Below, piece after piece: positions 29,388 through 38,159 of a DNA stretch of 64,000 nt (within the stretch, counting starts at the first letter, position 1; each line of letters begins with the position of its first letter). Under the pieces are notes generated by a model. That model did no database searches. It worked only from the letters and a program-made list of their open reading frames with translations, and had not been told where the DNA came from. This DNA is from Shewanella sp. VB17. Lineage in GTDB: Bacteria; Pseudomonadota; Gammaproteobacteria; Enterobacterales; Shewanellaceae. The position numbers and the translations under genes were made by a program. The stretch lies in NCBI RefSeq assembly GCF_013248905.1, contig NZ_JABRVS010000001.1, forward strand, positions 3,596,001-3,660,000. Reading direction: 5' to 3'.

Positions 29388-29858
29388 TTATCCCTGAAGT
29401 GCATAGAGCACATCAAAAGCAAACTGATCCCAACCTTCAGCGCTGAATGCAATATCTCTCACCGCTCTAACTTGACTCACCGCATGTAATGGTGCGGCGC
29501 CATTTTCCATTAAATAATAAGCCATCAAAAGAGCCGTCCTATCCTTGCCTGAACGACAATGGATCAACACAGGTAACGCTTTCGCTTCACAATCACGAAT
29601 AAAGGCGAGTGCCTTTGGCAATTGTTCAACACATATAGCCAAATCATCTTCTTTTGGCGGAATATTACTGGAAAAAGGAATACATGCATAAACCAGCTGA
29701 GCAGCCTCGATTGCGGCTAAATCACAATCTTCACCGCCATTAACCGACAGTAAAGCCCCAATGCCTGAACGTTTAATTTCATTCAGATCCCACAGTTCCT
29801 TGTTTGGTCCACTACGACCGGCAATTTTGTTTTCCATTAACCAGAATAGATGCTGCAT
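29388..29858 (-). CDS. Dual-specificity-type protein phosphatase
   Basis: A 156-residue protein with the cysteine-phosphatase signature HCRSGKDRT (HCx5R) near residue 117 and a general-acid region upstream. It resembles bacterial dual-specificity or tyrosine phosphatases. The substrate is unknown. Two hairpin-forming repeats (CCTATTACA…TGTAATAGG and AGGGG…CCCCT, 29304-29342) lie 45-85 bp downstream and could act as an end signal, although they lack a T-run. Confidence 0.8.
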   Translation of the reverse strand: MQHLFWLMENKIAGRSGPNKELWDLNEIKRSGIGALLSVNGGEDCDLAAIEAAQLVYACIPFSSNIPPKEDDLAICVEQLPKALAFIRDCEAKALPVLIHCRSGKDRTALLMAYYLMENGAAPLHAVSQVRAVRDIAFSAEGWDQFAFDVLYALQG

Positions 29859-29900
29859 TATATCTACCTATTTGACACATTAATTAAAATAATTGAAACC

Positions 29901-29994
29901 TATACCTAAGCCACTTCAAGATGCTCGTTAACCCCCCTAAACTCTGTCACTTCTCGACAAGCTGAATCCTGCATCTTGTGGTCGTTTGGGTATA
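29901..29994. repeat. 94-bp palindromic MITE-like element
   Basis: The terminal inverted repeats are imperfect: TATACCTAAGCCACTTCAAG+ATGC on the left, GCAT+CTTGTGGTCGTTTGGGTATA on the right. No gene lies inside. The ends match 16878-16968 and, more weakly, 43066-43127 and 44983-45038. Confidence 0.65.
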
Positions 29995-30015
29995 TAAGTT
30001 AACAACAGCTGCTGA

Positions 30016-31314
30016 TCACGGTTTTTTACCCCACAAATCTGCATTCGCTTTAGGCAATTTTTTACGTTTTTTCTTTCCCATGCCTTCAGGTGCCGCCATT
30101 GATTTACTCTCCCTTGATGGGCAATCCACAGGCGCCTCTGCGTCGGCTTCAAAACCGAGCACTTGTTCACGTTCGAGCGTGAACTTATTCTTTTTCTCAA
30201 TCAGGTTAAAATGTTGATATTCGTCATGAGAAATCAAAGATAATGCTAAACCCGCTTCACCAGCCCGCCCACTACGGCCAATACGGTGCATATAATCTAC
30301 TGGGCTTCTCGGTAACTCATAGTTAATGACCACTGGAAGCTTGTCGATATCAATACCGCGAGCTGCAATATCCGTCGCGATGAGCACGCTTATCTCACCA
30401 TTTTTAAATCCATCGAGAACACGATTTCTAGCCCCCTGAGCTTTATCACCATGAAAAACCTGTGCACTCACTCCTGCTTTAGCTAATTTTTGTTCAAGAC
30501 GGTTACACGTATTCTTAGCACTGGCAAACACCAATACTTGGCGCCAATGTTGCTCTTTTATCAAATGTGCTAATAACGCTGTTTTACGATTTTTATTAAC
30601 CGTGTAAACTTGTTGATGTAGAGTACTCTGCTCTTGACTTTGCAGGAGAACCTCTACCGGAGTGGTTAACAGTGCGTCGGTAAGCGCCTTTACCTCTTCA
30701 GGAAATGTCGCTGAAAATAGCAAAGTTTGTTTAGATTTGGGTAATAACGCTAAGATTTCACCTAACTCATCAGTAAACCCTAGGCTTAACATGCGATCGG
30801 CTTCATCAAGAACCAAATGAGACACCTGCGACAGTGTTATCGCATTGCTCGACAACAGGTCCAATAAACGTCCTGGCGTCGCCACAAGCACGTCAGCACC
30901 ACCTCGCAGTGCTAACATTTGTGTGTTCGCTGATACACCACCAAACACAGCTTCAACTTTCACTCTCGGCATTAACCCTTGAGCATAACGTTTAAAGCTA
31001 GCTGCGATCTGCTGTGCTAATTCTCGAGTCGGCACCAATACTAACGCCCGCACGACATTACCTTTTGAAGTCGACTGGGGATGCATATGTAAAGACTGTA
31101 AAAGCGGTAATGCAAACGCAGCCGTTTTACCCGAACCCGTATTTGCACCAGCGAGGAGATCGCCTCCTTTTAACACAAGAGGGATGCATTCAGACTGGAT
31201 AGGCGTGGGGATTAAGTATTCAAGTTCAGTGACCCGCTTAAGGAGCTCTGGAATGAGTCCTAATGTATCAAAGCGTGCGCTGTTTATTGTTTCACAAGAA
31301 AGTGCGTGGGTCAT
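30016..31314 (-). CDS. DEAD-box RNA helicase
   Basis: A 432-residue DEAD-box helicase with all core motifs in order: Q motif (PTPIQSECIP), Walker A GANTGSGKT, PTRELAQQI, TPGRLLDLL, LDEADRML (DEAD), FSATF, then in the second RecA domain VFASAKN, ATDIAARGIDI and HRIGRSGRAG. The C-terminus is lysine-rich (GKKKRKKLPKANADLWGKKP). It is probably of the RhlE/SrmB group, acting in ribosome assembly or RNA decay; the exact subfamily is uncertain. Confidence 0.92.
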   Translation of the reverse strand: MTHALSCETINSARFDTLGLIPELLKRVTELEYLIPTPIQSECIPLVLKGGDLLAGANTGSGKTAAFALPLLQSLHMHPQSTSKGNVVRALVLVPTRELAQQIAASFKRYAQGLMPRVKVEAVFGGVSANTQMLALRGGADVLVATPGRLLDLLSSNAITLSQVSHLVLDEADRMLSLGFTDELGEILALLPKSKQTLLFSATFPEEVKALTDALLTTPVEVLLQSQEQSTLHQQVYTVNKNRKTALLAHLIKEQHWRQVLVFASAKNTCNRLEQKLAKAGVSAQVFHGDKAQGARNRVLDGFKNGEISVLIATDIAARGIDIDKLPVVINYELPRSPVDYMHRIGRSGRAGEAGLALSLISHDEYQHFNLIEKKNKFTLEREQVLGFEADAEAPVDCPSRESKSMAAPEGMGKKKRKKLPKANADLWGKKP

Positions 31315-31466
31315 AAATTCGAAAAATTACCGTTAAAAAAATATAGCCATATTCTACGCTAGTTGTATCGCCCTTGCGAGTTTTGCTCATATGATCAACA
31401 TAAACCATAAGCTCATAAAAGTCAGACATCATCAATCACATGACAGATCACTCTCATGACACGAGT

Positions 31467-32048
31467 CTACGCAATAGCGCTATTTTCATATTCTAAGGTC
31501 AGTAAACGCTGTTTCATGCTTAAGCCATAAGCATAACCTGTTAGCTGTCCATTTTTGCCAATAACCCGATGACAAGGTACAATAATCGCTATTGGATTGG
31601 CACCATTCGCTGCACCGACGGCCCTCACCGCTTTAGGACGACCAATCTGCTGAGCAATATCCCCATAACTGCAAGTGCTTCCATAAGTTAACTCAATCAA
31701 AGCTTGCCACACTTGAATTTGAAATACGGTTCCTCTCGGAGCTAATGGTACTGTAAATGAATCGCGGCTCCCTGAGAAATACTCCGCTAATTCCTGTTCA
31801 AGCAGTGCTAAATGTAACTGAGCCGCTTCACACTCAACCCCGCTTGCATTCCCTAATAATTGCGCGCCTTCTTTGGCAACGCCAAGATGACTGATCCCAT
31901 ACTGGCTCGCTTTAACATGCAGCACACCAACGGGACTCTGGATCCATTTATCTGCTACCGGATTAAGTAAATTCTTATCGGAAACATCCATGAAATATCC
32001 CATTGACTTAGACGTTAATGTACCGTGAGGTTGAATTATCTTGTTCAT
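31467..32048 (-). CDS. ogt: O6-alkylguanine-DNA alkyltransferase
   Basis: A 193-residue suicide repair enzyme that takes alkyl groups from O6-guanine onto the cysteine of IIVPCHRVIG. The helix-turn-helix segment GSTCSYGDIAQQIGRPKAVRAVG precedes it. Its ATG at 32048 overlaps the TGA of the upstream repair gene in ATGA, implying translational coupling. An alternative ATG lies at 32060. Confidence 0.92.
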   Translation of the reverse strand: MNKIIQPHGTLTSKSMGYFMDVSDKNLLNPVADKWIQSPVGVLHVKASQYGISHLGVAKEGAQLLGNASGVECEAAQLHLALLEQELAEYFSGSRDSFTVPLAPRGTVFQIQVWQALIELTYGSTCSYGDIAQQIGRPKAVRAVGAANGANPIAIIVPCHRVIGKNGQLTGYAYGLSMKQRLLTLEYENSAIA

Positions 32049-33556
32049 GCTAAATTCCATAATTGAAACGTTAAATAACTTCCCCAGGGAGAAATGCTTT
32101 CCTGTAATTTTGCCGTTAGCTCCTGATAATCAATGTCTATTGGTATTGCTTGTGCAACATTGATATCCAAACCGCGTAGCTCTTCGCATCGCATCAGCAA
32201 CTTCTTTTTAACGATTAAATCAGAACAGAGCAAAATATTAGGCTCACTGAGTCCTCGCATTTTTGCGTAAGCCACAGTCCATGCCCCAATCCCTTTTATA
32301 TTAAGCCAATCATCAACCGAAGCATCTGGATGCTCGCTGACAAATAACCCAAACGCATTCAGCGCTGCCTTTCTCGCTCCAGGCATTTTTAGTTCAGCTA
32401 AACTTGCTGTCGCCACCCTTGCTGGAGTGGGAAATAATAATACAGTTTTATCGCAAATTGTCAGTTGCTCACCATTAGCCTTTACCATTTTATTCAATAA
32501 CTTAGTTGCTTGGGTAACACTAACCTGCTGACCAAGAATAGCTCGACATCCGGCTTCAAATACTGACCATGTTCCGGGTAATCTCAATCCCTCCTCCATT
32601 TCATTATGAATAAGATCAATAGATAATAGACTTGTGTGGATCTGAGCCATATCTGCATCGACATCCAGCACTCGCTTAATCTCAATAACCACTTCCTTTA
32701 ACACTGATAAAGCCTGGGGATCTGCTAGGTAAATGGTGATAGTAAACCTATGTTTATCTTCAATATGCTCCGCTTCAAAAAAACCTTTAACACGACCAAG
32801 TTGAAAACTACGGCAATAACTCTGATCACCCTGAGCCCATTCCATTCCTTCAACCATTCGTAAGCGATAAAAAGCCAATTGTTTACACCAATTTAAGGGA
32901 GGTCTGTAGGATAATTGTATCGATAAACGTATGCCACGGCTGTCATCTTTATCTTGACTGTTACTTGTCTTGTGACTCTTACGTAAAGCTGAAGGCGTTA
33001 AACCTAACGTTTGTTGAAAAACTTCATTAAAACGTCTAATACTATTAAAACCAGCAGCAAGTCCAACTTGAGTCATGGATAAATCAGTCTGATGCAATAG
33101 TTGCTTAGCAAACATAAGCTGATGAAACTGAGCATATTTTTTAGGTGATGTACCCACTTTATTTAAAAAAAGCTTTCTTAAATAACGACTCGTGATCCCC
33201 AACTTTTCGGCTAAAGACGCCAAAGAGCCCCCGTTCTCATCAAAAAGAAATCCCCCATCAATTAATGATACAGCGCGATCAACCGTGGTTTGTGTGCCAT
33301 TCCAAGCACATGACCCTGGGGCACTCTCTGGTCGACAACGTAAACATGGCCTTAGTCCAGCATTGATTGCCGCGATGGCCGTTGAAAAGTAACGAACATT
33401 TTCCTCTTTGGGTGGAGTGGCCGGGCAAATTGAGCGACAAAAAATGCCCGTGGTGATCACCCCAATAAAAAATACACCATCAAAACGTGGATCTCTGGCC
33501 AATCTTGCCCTGCGGTAAGATTCATTTGATAACGCTATCACAGGTTTTGAACACAT
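32045..33556 (-). CDS. Ada-type regulator fused to AlkA-type 3-methyladenine glycosylase
   Basis: A 503-residue three-part protein. Residues ~1-80 are the Ada N-terminal zinc domain with four cysteines (FCRSICPA and CLRCRPE), which in Ada accepts methyl from phosphotriesters. Residues ~90-190 are an AraC-type DNA-binding domain (GFNSIRRFNEVFQQTLGLTPSALRK). The rest is an AlkA-like N-domain and HhH-GPD glycosylase (AILGQQVSVTQATKL, LNIKGIGAWTVAYAKMRGL, catalytic Asp in CSDLIVKK). With ogt it reconstitutes the adaptive response in two genes, plausibly autoregulated. Confidence 0.9.
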   Translation of the reverse strand: MCSKPVIALSNESYRRARLARDPRFDGVFFIGVITTGIFCRSICPATPPKEENVRYFSTAIAAINAGLRPCLRCRPESAPGSCAWNGTQTTVDRAVSLIDGGFLFDENGGSLASLAEKLGITSRYLRKLFLNKVGTSPKKYAQFHQLMFAKQLLHQTDLSMTQVGLAAGFNSIRRFNEVFQQTLGLTPSALRKSHKTSNSQDKDDSRGIRLSIQLSYRPPLNWCKQLAFYRLRMVEGMEWAQGDQSYCRSFQLGRVKGFFEAEHIEDKHRFTITIYLADPQALSVLKEVVIEIKRVLDVDADMAQIHTSLLSIDLIHNEMEEGLRLPGTWSVFEAGCRAILGQQVSVTQATKLLNKMVKANGEQLTICDKTVLLFPTPARVATASLAELKMPGARKAALNAFGLFVSEHPDASVDDWLNIKGIGAWTVAYAKMRGLSEPNILLCSDLIVKKKLLMRCEELRGLDINVAQAIPIDIDYQELTAKLQESISPWGSYLTFQLWNLA

Positions 33557-33749
33557 GAGTGCACCTTAATATTACATCGTGGTCATCACTTTACTCATGT
33601 TAACCCTATCGAACTAGCGGAAAACGGAACTTAATTTTAAATAACAACCTAAGATCATATTTTTATTTACGGTATGCTAGTTATTTCCCCTTATTTCATT
33701 AATATAGACTCAAGCCACTTGAATATAGCCATATAAATAGAGTACTTAA

Positions 33750-35579
33750 ATGTTCAAAAAATTTGAATCATGGATTGATCCCCTGTCCTCACAAACACCT
33801 GAACAACCACCCACAGGGATATATGCCTTTTGCCGTTTTTATACTAGAGGATTTGAGCGCCCACTCATACTAATGTCGATCATTACTGCCCTCTTGGCTG
33901 TTTTAGAAGTGTCACTATTTGCCTTTATGGGTCAACTTGTCGATTTATTAATTGCTAGCAATCCTGATACTCTATTTGAAAAGGAAGGAGCAAGGCTCAT
34001 TGGGATGACGATTCTAGTCTTGTTCATTATTCCAACACTGGTATTACTTCACGCACTCATTGTCTATCAAGGTTTGTTAGGTAATTACCCTATGTCTATT
34101 CGTTGGTTAGCTCATCGATACTTATTAAAACAAAGTGTCTCATTTTACCAAAATGATTTTGCTGGGCGTATCGCTACCAAGGTCATGCAAACATCCATTG
34201 CTGTACGTGAAGCAGTCACTAAAATACTCGATGTTCTTGTCTACATTTTAGTGTATTTCATCACAATGCTCGTCATGATTGCCAATGCAGATATCCGTTT
34301 AATGGTCCCGATGTTAATCTGGCTGGGTATTTACATCGGTCTACAATGTCTTTTTATCCCCAAATTAAAGGCTGCATCAATGGCACAAGCCGATGCTCGT
34401 TCTACCATGACCGGCAGAATTGTCGACAGTTATACCAATATAACTACCGTTAAGCTCTTTTCACATACACAACAAGAAGCTGAATATGCTCAAAGCAGTA
34501 TGCACACCTTTCTACAAACTGTGTACCGACAAATGCGACTTGTAACAGGGATTAATGTGAGTGTCCAGCTCATAAACTACTTACTTGTATTTGCTATCGC
34601 TGCGATTTCTATCTATTTATGGAGCAGTAATGCCATCACTGTTGGTGCTATCACCATTGCTGTCAGCCTTTCTTTAAGACTCAATGGCATGTCTCAATGG
34701 ATAATGTGGGAAATAAGCTCACTATTTGAAAATATTGGCACTGTTGCTGATGGGATCAATACATTGTCCAAACCCATCGAGATCCAAGATATTGATGATG
34801 CTTCAGAGCTGAATGTCTCTCACGGTGCCATTAGCTTTCATAACGTCTGCTTTCACTATGGTGAAAAAAAGGGCGTCATCGAAAACCTTGATCTTGATAT
34901 TAAGCCTGGTGAAAAAGTGGGGGTAGTTGGCCGCTCTGGTGCAGGAAAATCGACGTTAGTGAATTTATTGATGCGTTTCCATGATGTCGAAAGCGGCATC
35001 ATTGAAATAGATGGTCAAAATATTAACCATGTACAGCAGGATTCATTAAGAGCAAATATCGGTATGGTAACGCAAGATACTTCCCTACTGCATCGCTCTA
35101 TTCGTGAAAACATTCTTTATGGTAACTCAGCAGCCAATGAGGATGAACTCCTCAATGCTATTAAACATTCTCAATCTTACGATTTTATCCAGACATTAAC
35201 GGATTCTGATGGTCATAAAGGGTTAGATGCACAAGTCGGCGAACGTGGCGTTAAGCTATCAGGTGGGCAACGCCAACGGATCGCTATCGCAAGAGTGCTC
35301 TTAAAAAATGCCCCCATTCTCCTGCTCGATGAAGCGACATCTGCACTGGACTCAGAAGTAGAAGCCGCTATTCAAGAAAGCTTATATCAACTTATGGAAG
35401 GTAAAACTGTCATCGCCATAGCCCATCGACTTTCTACTATCGCTGCAATGGATAGATTAATTGTAATCGACAAAGGCTGTATTGTAGAACAAGGAACACA
35501 TTTAGCATTAATTGCTTCACGGGGGATTTACGCTCAACTTTGGGCTCATCAAACCGGGGGGTTTTTAGGAGTAGACTAA
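33750..35579 (+). CDS. ABC exporter (fused membrane and ATPase domains)
   Basis: A 609-residue half-transporter: an N-terminal membrane domain with about six helices (residues ~35-320), then a nucleotide-binding domain with Walker A GRSGAGKST, signature LSGGQRQRIAIARVLL, Walker B ILLLDEATSALDSE and H-loop IAHRLSTI. It belongs to the MsbA/MdlB-type exporters and would act as a dimer. The substrate cannot be inferred. It is divergent from the Ada-AlkA gene and ends 34 bp before a bidirectional terminator. Confidence 0.92.
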   Translation: MFKKFESWIDPLSSQTPEQPPTGIYAFCRFYTRGFERPLILMSIITALLAVLEVSLFAFMGQLVDLLIASNPDTLFEKEGARLIGMTILVLFIIPTLVLLHALIVYQGLLGNYPMSIRWLAHRYLLKQSVSFYQNDFAGRIATKVMQTSIAVREAVTKILDVLVYILVYFITMLVMIANADIRLMVPMLIWLGIYIGLQCLFIPKLKAASMAQADARSTMTGRIVDSYTNITTVKLFSHTQQEAEYAQSSMHTFLQTVYRQMRLVTGINVSVQLINYLLVFAIAAISIYLWSSNAITVGAITIAVSLSLRLNGMSQWIMWEISSLFENIGTVADGINTLSKPIEIQDIDDASELNVSHGAISFHNVCFHYGEKKGVIENLDLDIKPGEKVGVVGRSGAGKSTLVNLLMRFHDVESGIIEIDGQNINHVQQDSLRANIGMVTQDTSLLHRSIRENILYGNSAANEDELLNAIKHSQSYDFIQTLTDSDGHKGLDAQVGERGVKLSGGQRQRIAIARVLLKNAPILLLDEATSALDSEVEAAIQESLYQLMEGKTVIAIAHRLSTIAAMDRLIVIDKGCIVEQGTHLALIASRGIYAQLWAHQTGGFLGVD

Positions 35580-35612
35580 TATTTATAATGCTAAGAAGTG
35601 ACATTTTAGACA

Positions 35613-35644
35613 TAAAAAAACCACATTTAAGTGGTTTTTTTATT
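35613..35644. terminator. Bidirectional terminator shared by ABC exporter and tRNA array
   Basis: The palindrome AAAAAACCAC-ATTTAA-GTGGTTTTTT works on both strands. It ends the exporter on the plus strand and the Ala/Glu tRNA transcript on the minus strand. Confidence 0.85.
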
Positions 35645-35667
35645 TATTATTAAGCTAAAAGCTAATA

Positions 35668-35743
35668 TGGTGGAGCCTAGCGGGATCGAACCGCTGACCT
35701 CAACACTGCCAGTGTTGCGCTCTCCCAGCTGAGCTAAGGCCCC
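35668..35743 (-). tRNA. tRNA-Ala (anticodon GGC)
   Basis: A 76-nt cloverleaf including an encoded CCA: acceptor GGGGCCT/AGGCTCC, anticodon loop CTGGCAG, T-loop GGTTCGATCC. It is identical to the copy at 37980-38055 and is the last tRNA of the minus-strand array. Confidence 0.97.
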
Positions 35744-35780
35744 GTTTTACGCTTTTAAAACAGCATAAAATGTTAATAAG

Positions 35781-36183
35781 TGGTATCCCCAAGGGGATTC
35801 GAACCCCTGTTACCGCCGTGAAAGGGCGGTGTCCTAGGCCTCTAGACGATGGGGACCCGGACATTTATTCTTTAGACTCGATAAATAAAGAGTGGTCTAT
35901 AAATTCAATTCCGAAGGCTGTTGAAATGAACCTGCTTTACCGCCATTTACCTCATCTCATTGAGATTCGATATCTGTCGTAGTCCTCGTTTACCTCCCAC
36001 TAGACAATGGGAACGTAAGACTTACTTAAGCTCTAGTAAAAGAGCATGTCGACTCAAACTGAGTCTTTCATGTTTAACCGAATAAACATCAGTTAAATTT
36101 GAATTTTTGGTATCCCCAAGGGGATTCGAACCCCTGTTACCGCCGTGAAAGGGCGGTGTCCTAGGCCTCTAGACGATGGGGAC
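35781..36183 (-). tRNA. tRNA-Glu (TTC), copies 7 and 6 of transcript (35781-35856, 36108-36183)
   Basis: Two 76-nt genes with encoded CCA: acceptor GTCCCCA/TGGGGAT, anticodon loop CCTTTCACG read as TTC. The start-to-start distance is 327 bp. The interval between them is repeat spacer. Confidence 0.95.
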
Positions 36184-36434
36184 CCGGACATTTATTCTTT
36201 AGACTCGATAAATAAAGAGTGGTCTATAAATTCAATTCCGAAGGCTGTGGAAATGAACCTGCTTTACCGCCATTTACCTCATCTCATTGAGATTCGATAT
36301 CTGTCGTAGTCCTCGTTTACCTCCCACTAGACAATGGGAACGTAAGACTTACTTAAGCTCTAGTAAAAGAGCATGTCGACTCAAACTGAGTCTTTCATGT
36401 TTAACCGAATAAACATCAGTTAAACTTGAATTTT

Positions 36435-36510
36435 TGGTATCCCCAAGGGGATTCGAACCCCTGTTACCGCCGTGAAAGGGCGGTGTCCTAGGCCTCTAGA
36501 CGATGGGGAC
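36435..36510 (-). tRNA. tRNA-Glu (TTC)
   Basis: A 76-nt gene with the same sequence as the neighbouring copies, encoded CCA, anticodon TTC. It is part of the 327-bp tandem array. Confidence 0.97.
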
Positions 36511-36761
36511 CCGGACATTTATTCTTTAGACTCGATAAATAAAGAGTGGTCTATAAATTCAATTCCGAAGGCTGTGGAAATGAACCTGCTTTACCGCCAT
36601 TTACCTCATCTCATTGAGATTCGATATCTGTCGTAGTCCTCGTTTACCTCCCACTAGACAATGGGAACGTAAGACTTACTTAAGCTCTAGTAAAAGAGCA
36701 TGTCGACTCAAACTGAGTCTTTCATGTTTAACCGAATAAACATCAGTTAAATTTGAATTTT

Positions 36762-36837
36762 TGGTATCCCCAAGGGGATTCGAACCCCTGTTACCGCCGT
36801 GAAAGGGCGGTGTCCTAGGCCTCTAGACGATGGGGAC
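36762..36837 (-). tRNA. tRNA-Glu (TTC)
   Basis: A 76-nt gene, same sequence as the other normal copies in the 327-bp array. Confidence 0.97.
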
Positions 36838-37088
36838 CCGGACATTTATTCTTTAGACTCGATAAATAAAGAGTGGTCTATAAATTCAATTCCGAAGGCT
36901 GTGGAAATGAACCTGCTTTACCGCCATTTACCTCATCTCATTGAGATTCGATATCTGTCGTAGTCCTCGTTTACCTCCCACTAGACAATGGGAACGTAAG
37001 ACTTACTTAAGCTCTAGTAAAAGAGCATGTCGACTCAAACTGAGTCTTTCATGTTTAACCGAATAAACATCAGTTAAACTTGAATTTT

Positions 37089-37166
37089 TGGTATCCCCAA
37101 GGGGATTCGAACCCCCTGTTACCGCCGTGAAAGGGCGGTGTCCTAGGCCTCTAGACGATGGGGGAC
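37089..37166 (-). tRNA. tRNA-Glu (TTC) variant with two one-base insertions
   Basis: This copy is 78 nt rather than 76. An extra C lies after GTCCCC in the acceptor region (GTCCCCCATCG) and an extra G in the T stem (CAGGGGGTTCG). Both fall in homopolymer runs. They would disturb the acceptor/D-arm junction and T-arm length, so the product is probably non-functional unless these are sequencing errors. The spacer of this unit also lacks one A (GTAAAGAGC). Confidence 0.85.
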
Positions 37167-37416
37167 CCGGACATTTATTCTTTAGACTCGATAAATAAAG
37201 AGTGGTCTATAAATTCAATTCCGAAGGCTGTGGAAATGAACCTGCTTTACCGCCATTTACCTCATCTCATTGAGATTCGATATCTGTCGTAGTCCTCGTT
37301 TACCTCCCACTAGACAATGGGAACGTAAGACTTACTTAAGCTCTAGTAAAGAGCATGTCGACTCAAACTGAGTCTTTCATGTTTAACCGAATAAACATCA
37401 GTTAAATTTGAATTTT

Positions 37417-37492
37417 TGGTATCCCCAAGGGGATTCGAACCCCTGTTACCGCCGTGAAAGGGCGGTGTCCTAGGCCTCTAGACGATGGGGAC
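37417..37492 (-). tRNA. tRNA-Glu (TTC)
   Basis: A 76-nt gene, same sequence as the other normal copies in the array. Confidence 0.97.
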
Positions 37493-37743
37493 CCGGACAT
37501 TTATTCTTTAGACTCGATAAATAAAGAGTGGTCTATAAATTCAATTCCGAAGGCTGTGGAAATGAACCTGCTTTACCGCCATTTACCTCATCTCATTGAG
37601 ATTCGATATCTGTCGTAGTCCTCGTTTACCTCCCACTAGACAATGGGAACGTAAGACTTACTTAAGCTCTAGTAAAAGAGCATGTCGACTCAAACTGAGT
37701 CTTTCATGTTTAACCGAATAAACATCAGTTAAACTTGAATTTT

Positions 37744-37819
37744 TGGTATCCCCAAGGGGATTCGAACCCCTGTTACCGCCGTGAAAGGGCGGTGTCCTAG
37801 GCCTCTAGACGATGGGGAC
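37744..37819 (-). tRNA. tRNA-Glu (TTC), first Glu copy in transcript
   Basis: A 76-nt gene, same sequence as the other normal copies. It follows tRNA-Ala by 160 bp. The repeat unit upstream of it is truncated at about 37892, marking the array edge. Confidence 0.97.
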
Positions 37820-37979
37820 CCGGACATTTATTCTTTAGACTCGATAAATAAAGAGTGGTCTATAAATTCAATTCCGAAGGCTGTGGAAATGAATTTTTAA
37901 TCATCTAGCTGATACCCATTAGACCTTGGTTCAGCTTCTTGTTTTTATACTCTATTAACAAGAATGAGTTGTGTTAGTT

Positions 37980-38055
37980 TGGTGGAGCCTAGCGGGATCG
38001 AACCGCTGACCTCAACACTGCCAGTGTTGCGCTCTCCCAGCTGAGCTAAGGCCCC
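37980..38055 (-). tRNA. tRNA-Ala (anticodon GGC), first tRNA of the array
   Basis: A 76-nt gene with encoded CCA and anticodon GGC, identical to 35668-35743. It heads the Ala-Glu(x7)-Ala transcript, 68 bp after the -10 box. Confidence 0.97.
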
Positions 38056-38122
38056 TTTTCTAACCTAATCACATTTGAGCGTACTGCAATTATTCGTCGC
38101 TAGTGTCTCAACTGCGTGGCGC

Positions 38123-38151
38123 ATTCTATGCAGCACACTCAAAAGTGTCAA
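38123..38151 (-). promoter_or_regulatory. Promoter of the Ala-Glu tRNA array
   Basis: On the minus strand TTGACA (38151-38146) and TAGAAT (38128-38123) are 17 bp apart, followed by a GC-rich GCGCC start region typical of stringently controlled stable-RNA promoters. The -35 is about 9 bp past the gltX stop codon. Confidence 0.8.
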
Positions 38152-38159
38152 CTCGTTTT

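Larger units (their letters stand above)
35781..37892. repeat. 327-bp tandem repeat array carrying tRNA-Glu
   Basis: Six and a half near-identical units, each one tRNA-Glu plus a ~251-bp spacer. Starts are spaced 327, 327, 327, 327, 328 and 327 bp. Spacer differences are single bases (ATTTGAA/ACTTGAA, TGTTGAA/TGTGGAA). Each spacer contains three small stem-loops on the plus strand (GCTCT…AGAGC, GACTCA…TGAGTC, TGTTTA…TAAACA) and a degenerate tRNA-Glu-like segment. Confidence 0.95.

Noticed and set aside
35770..35982. Plus-strand 70-codon frame
   Set aside because: It runs antisense through a tRNA-Glu gene and its repeat spacer and has no protein-like features.
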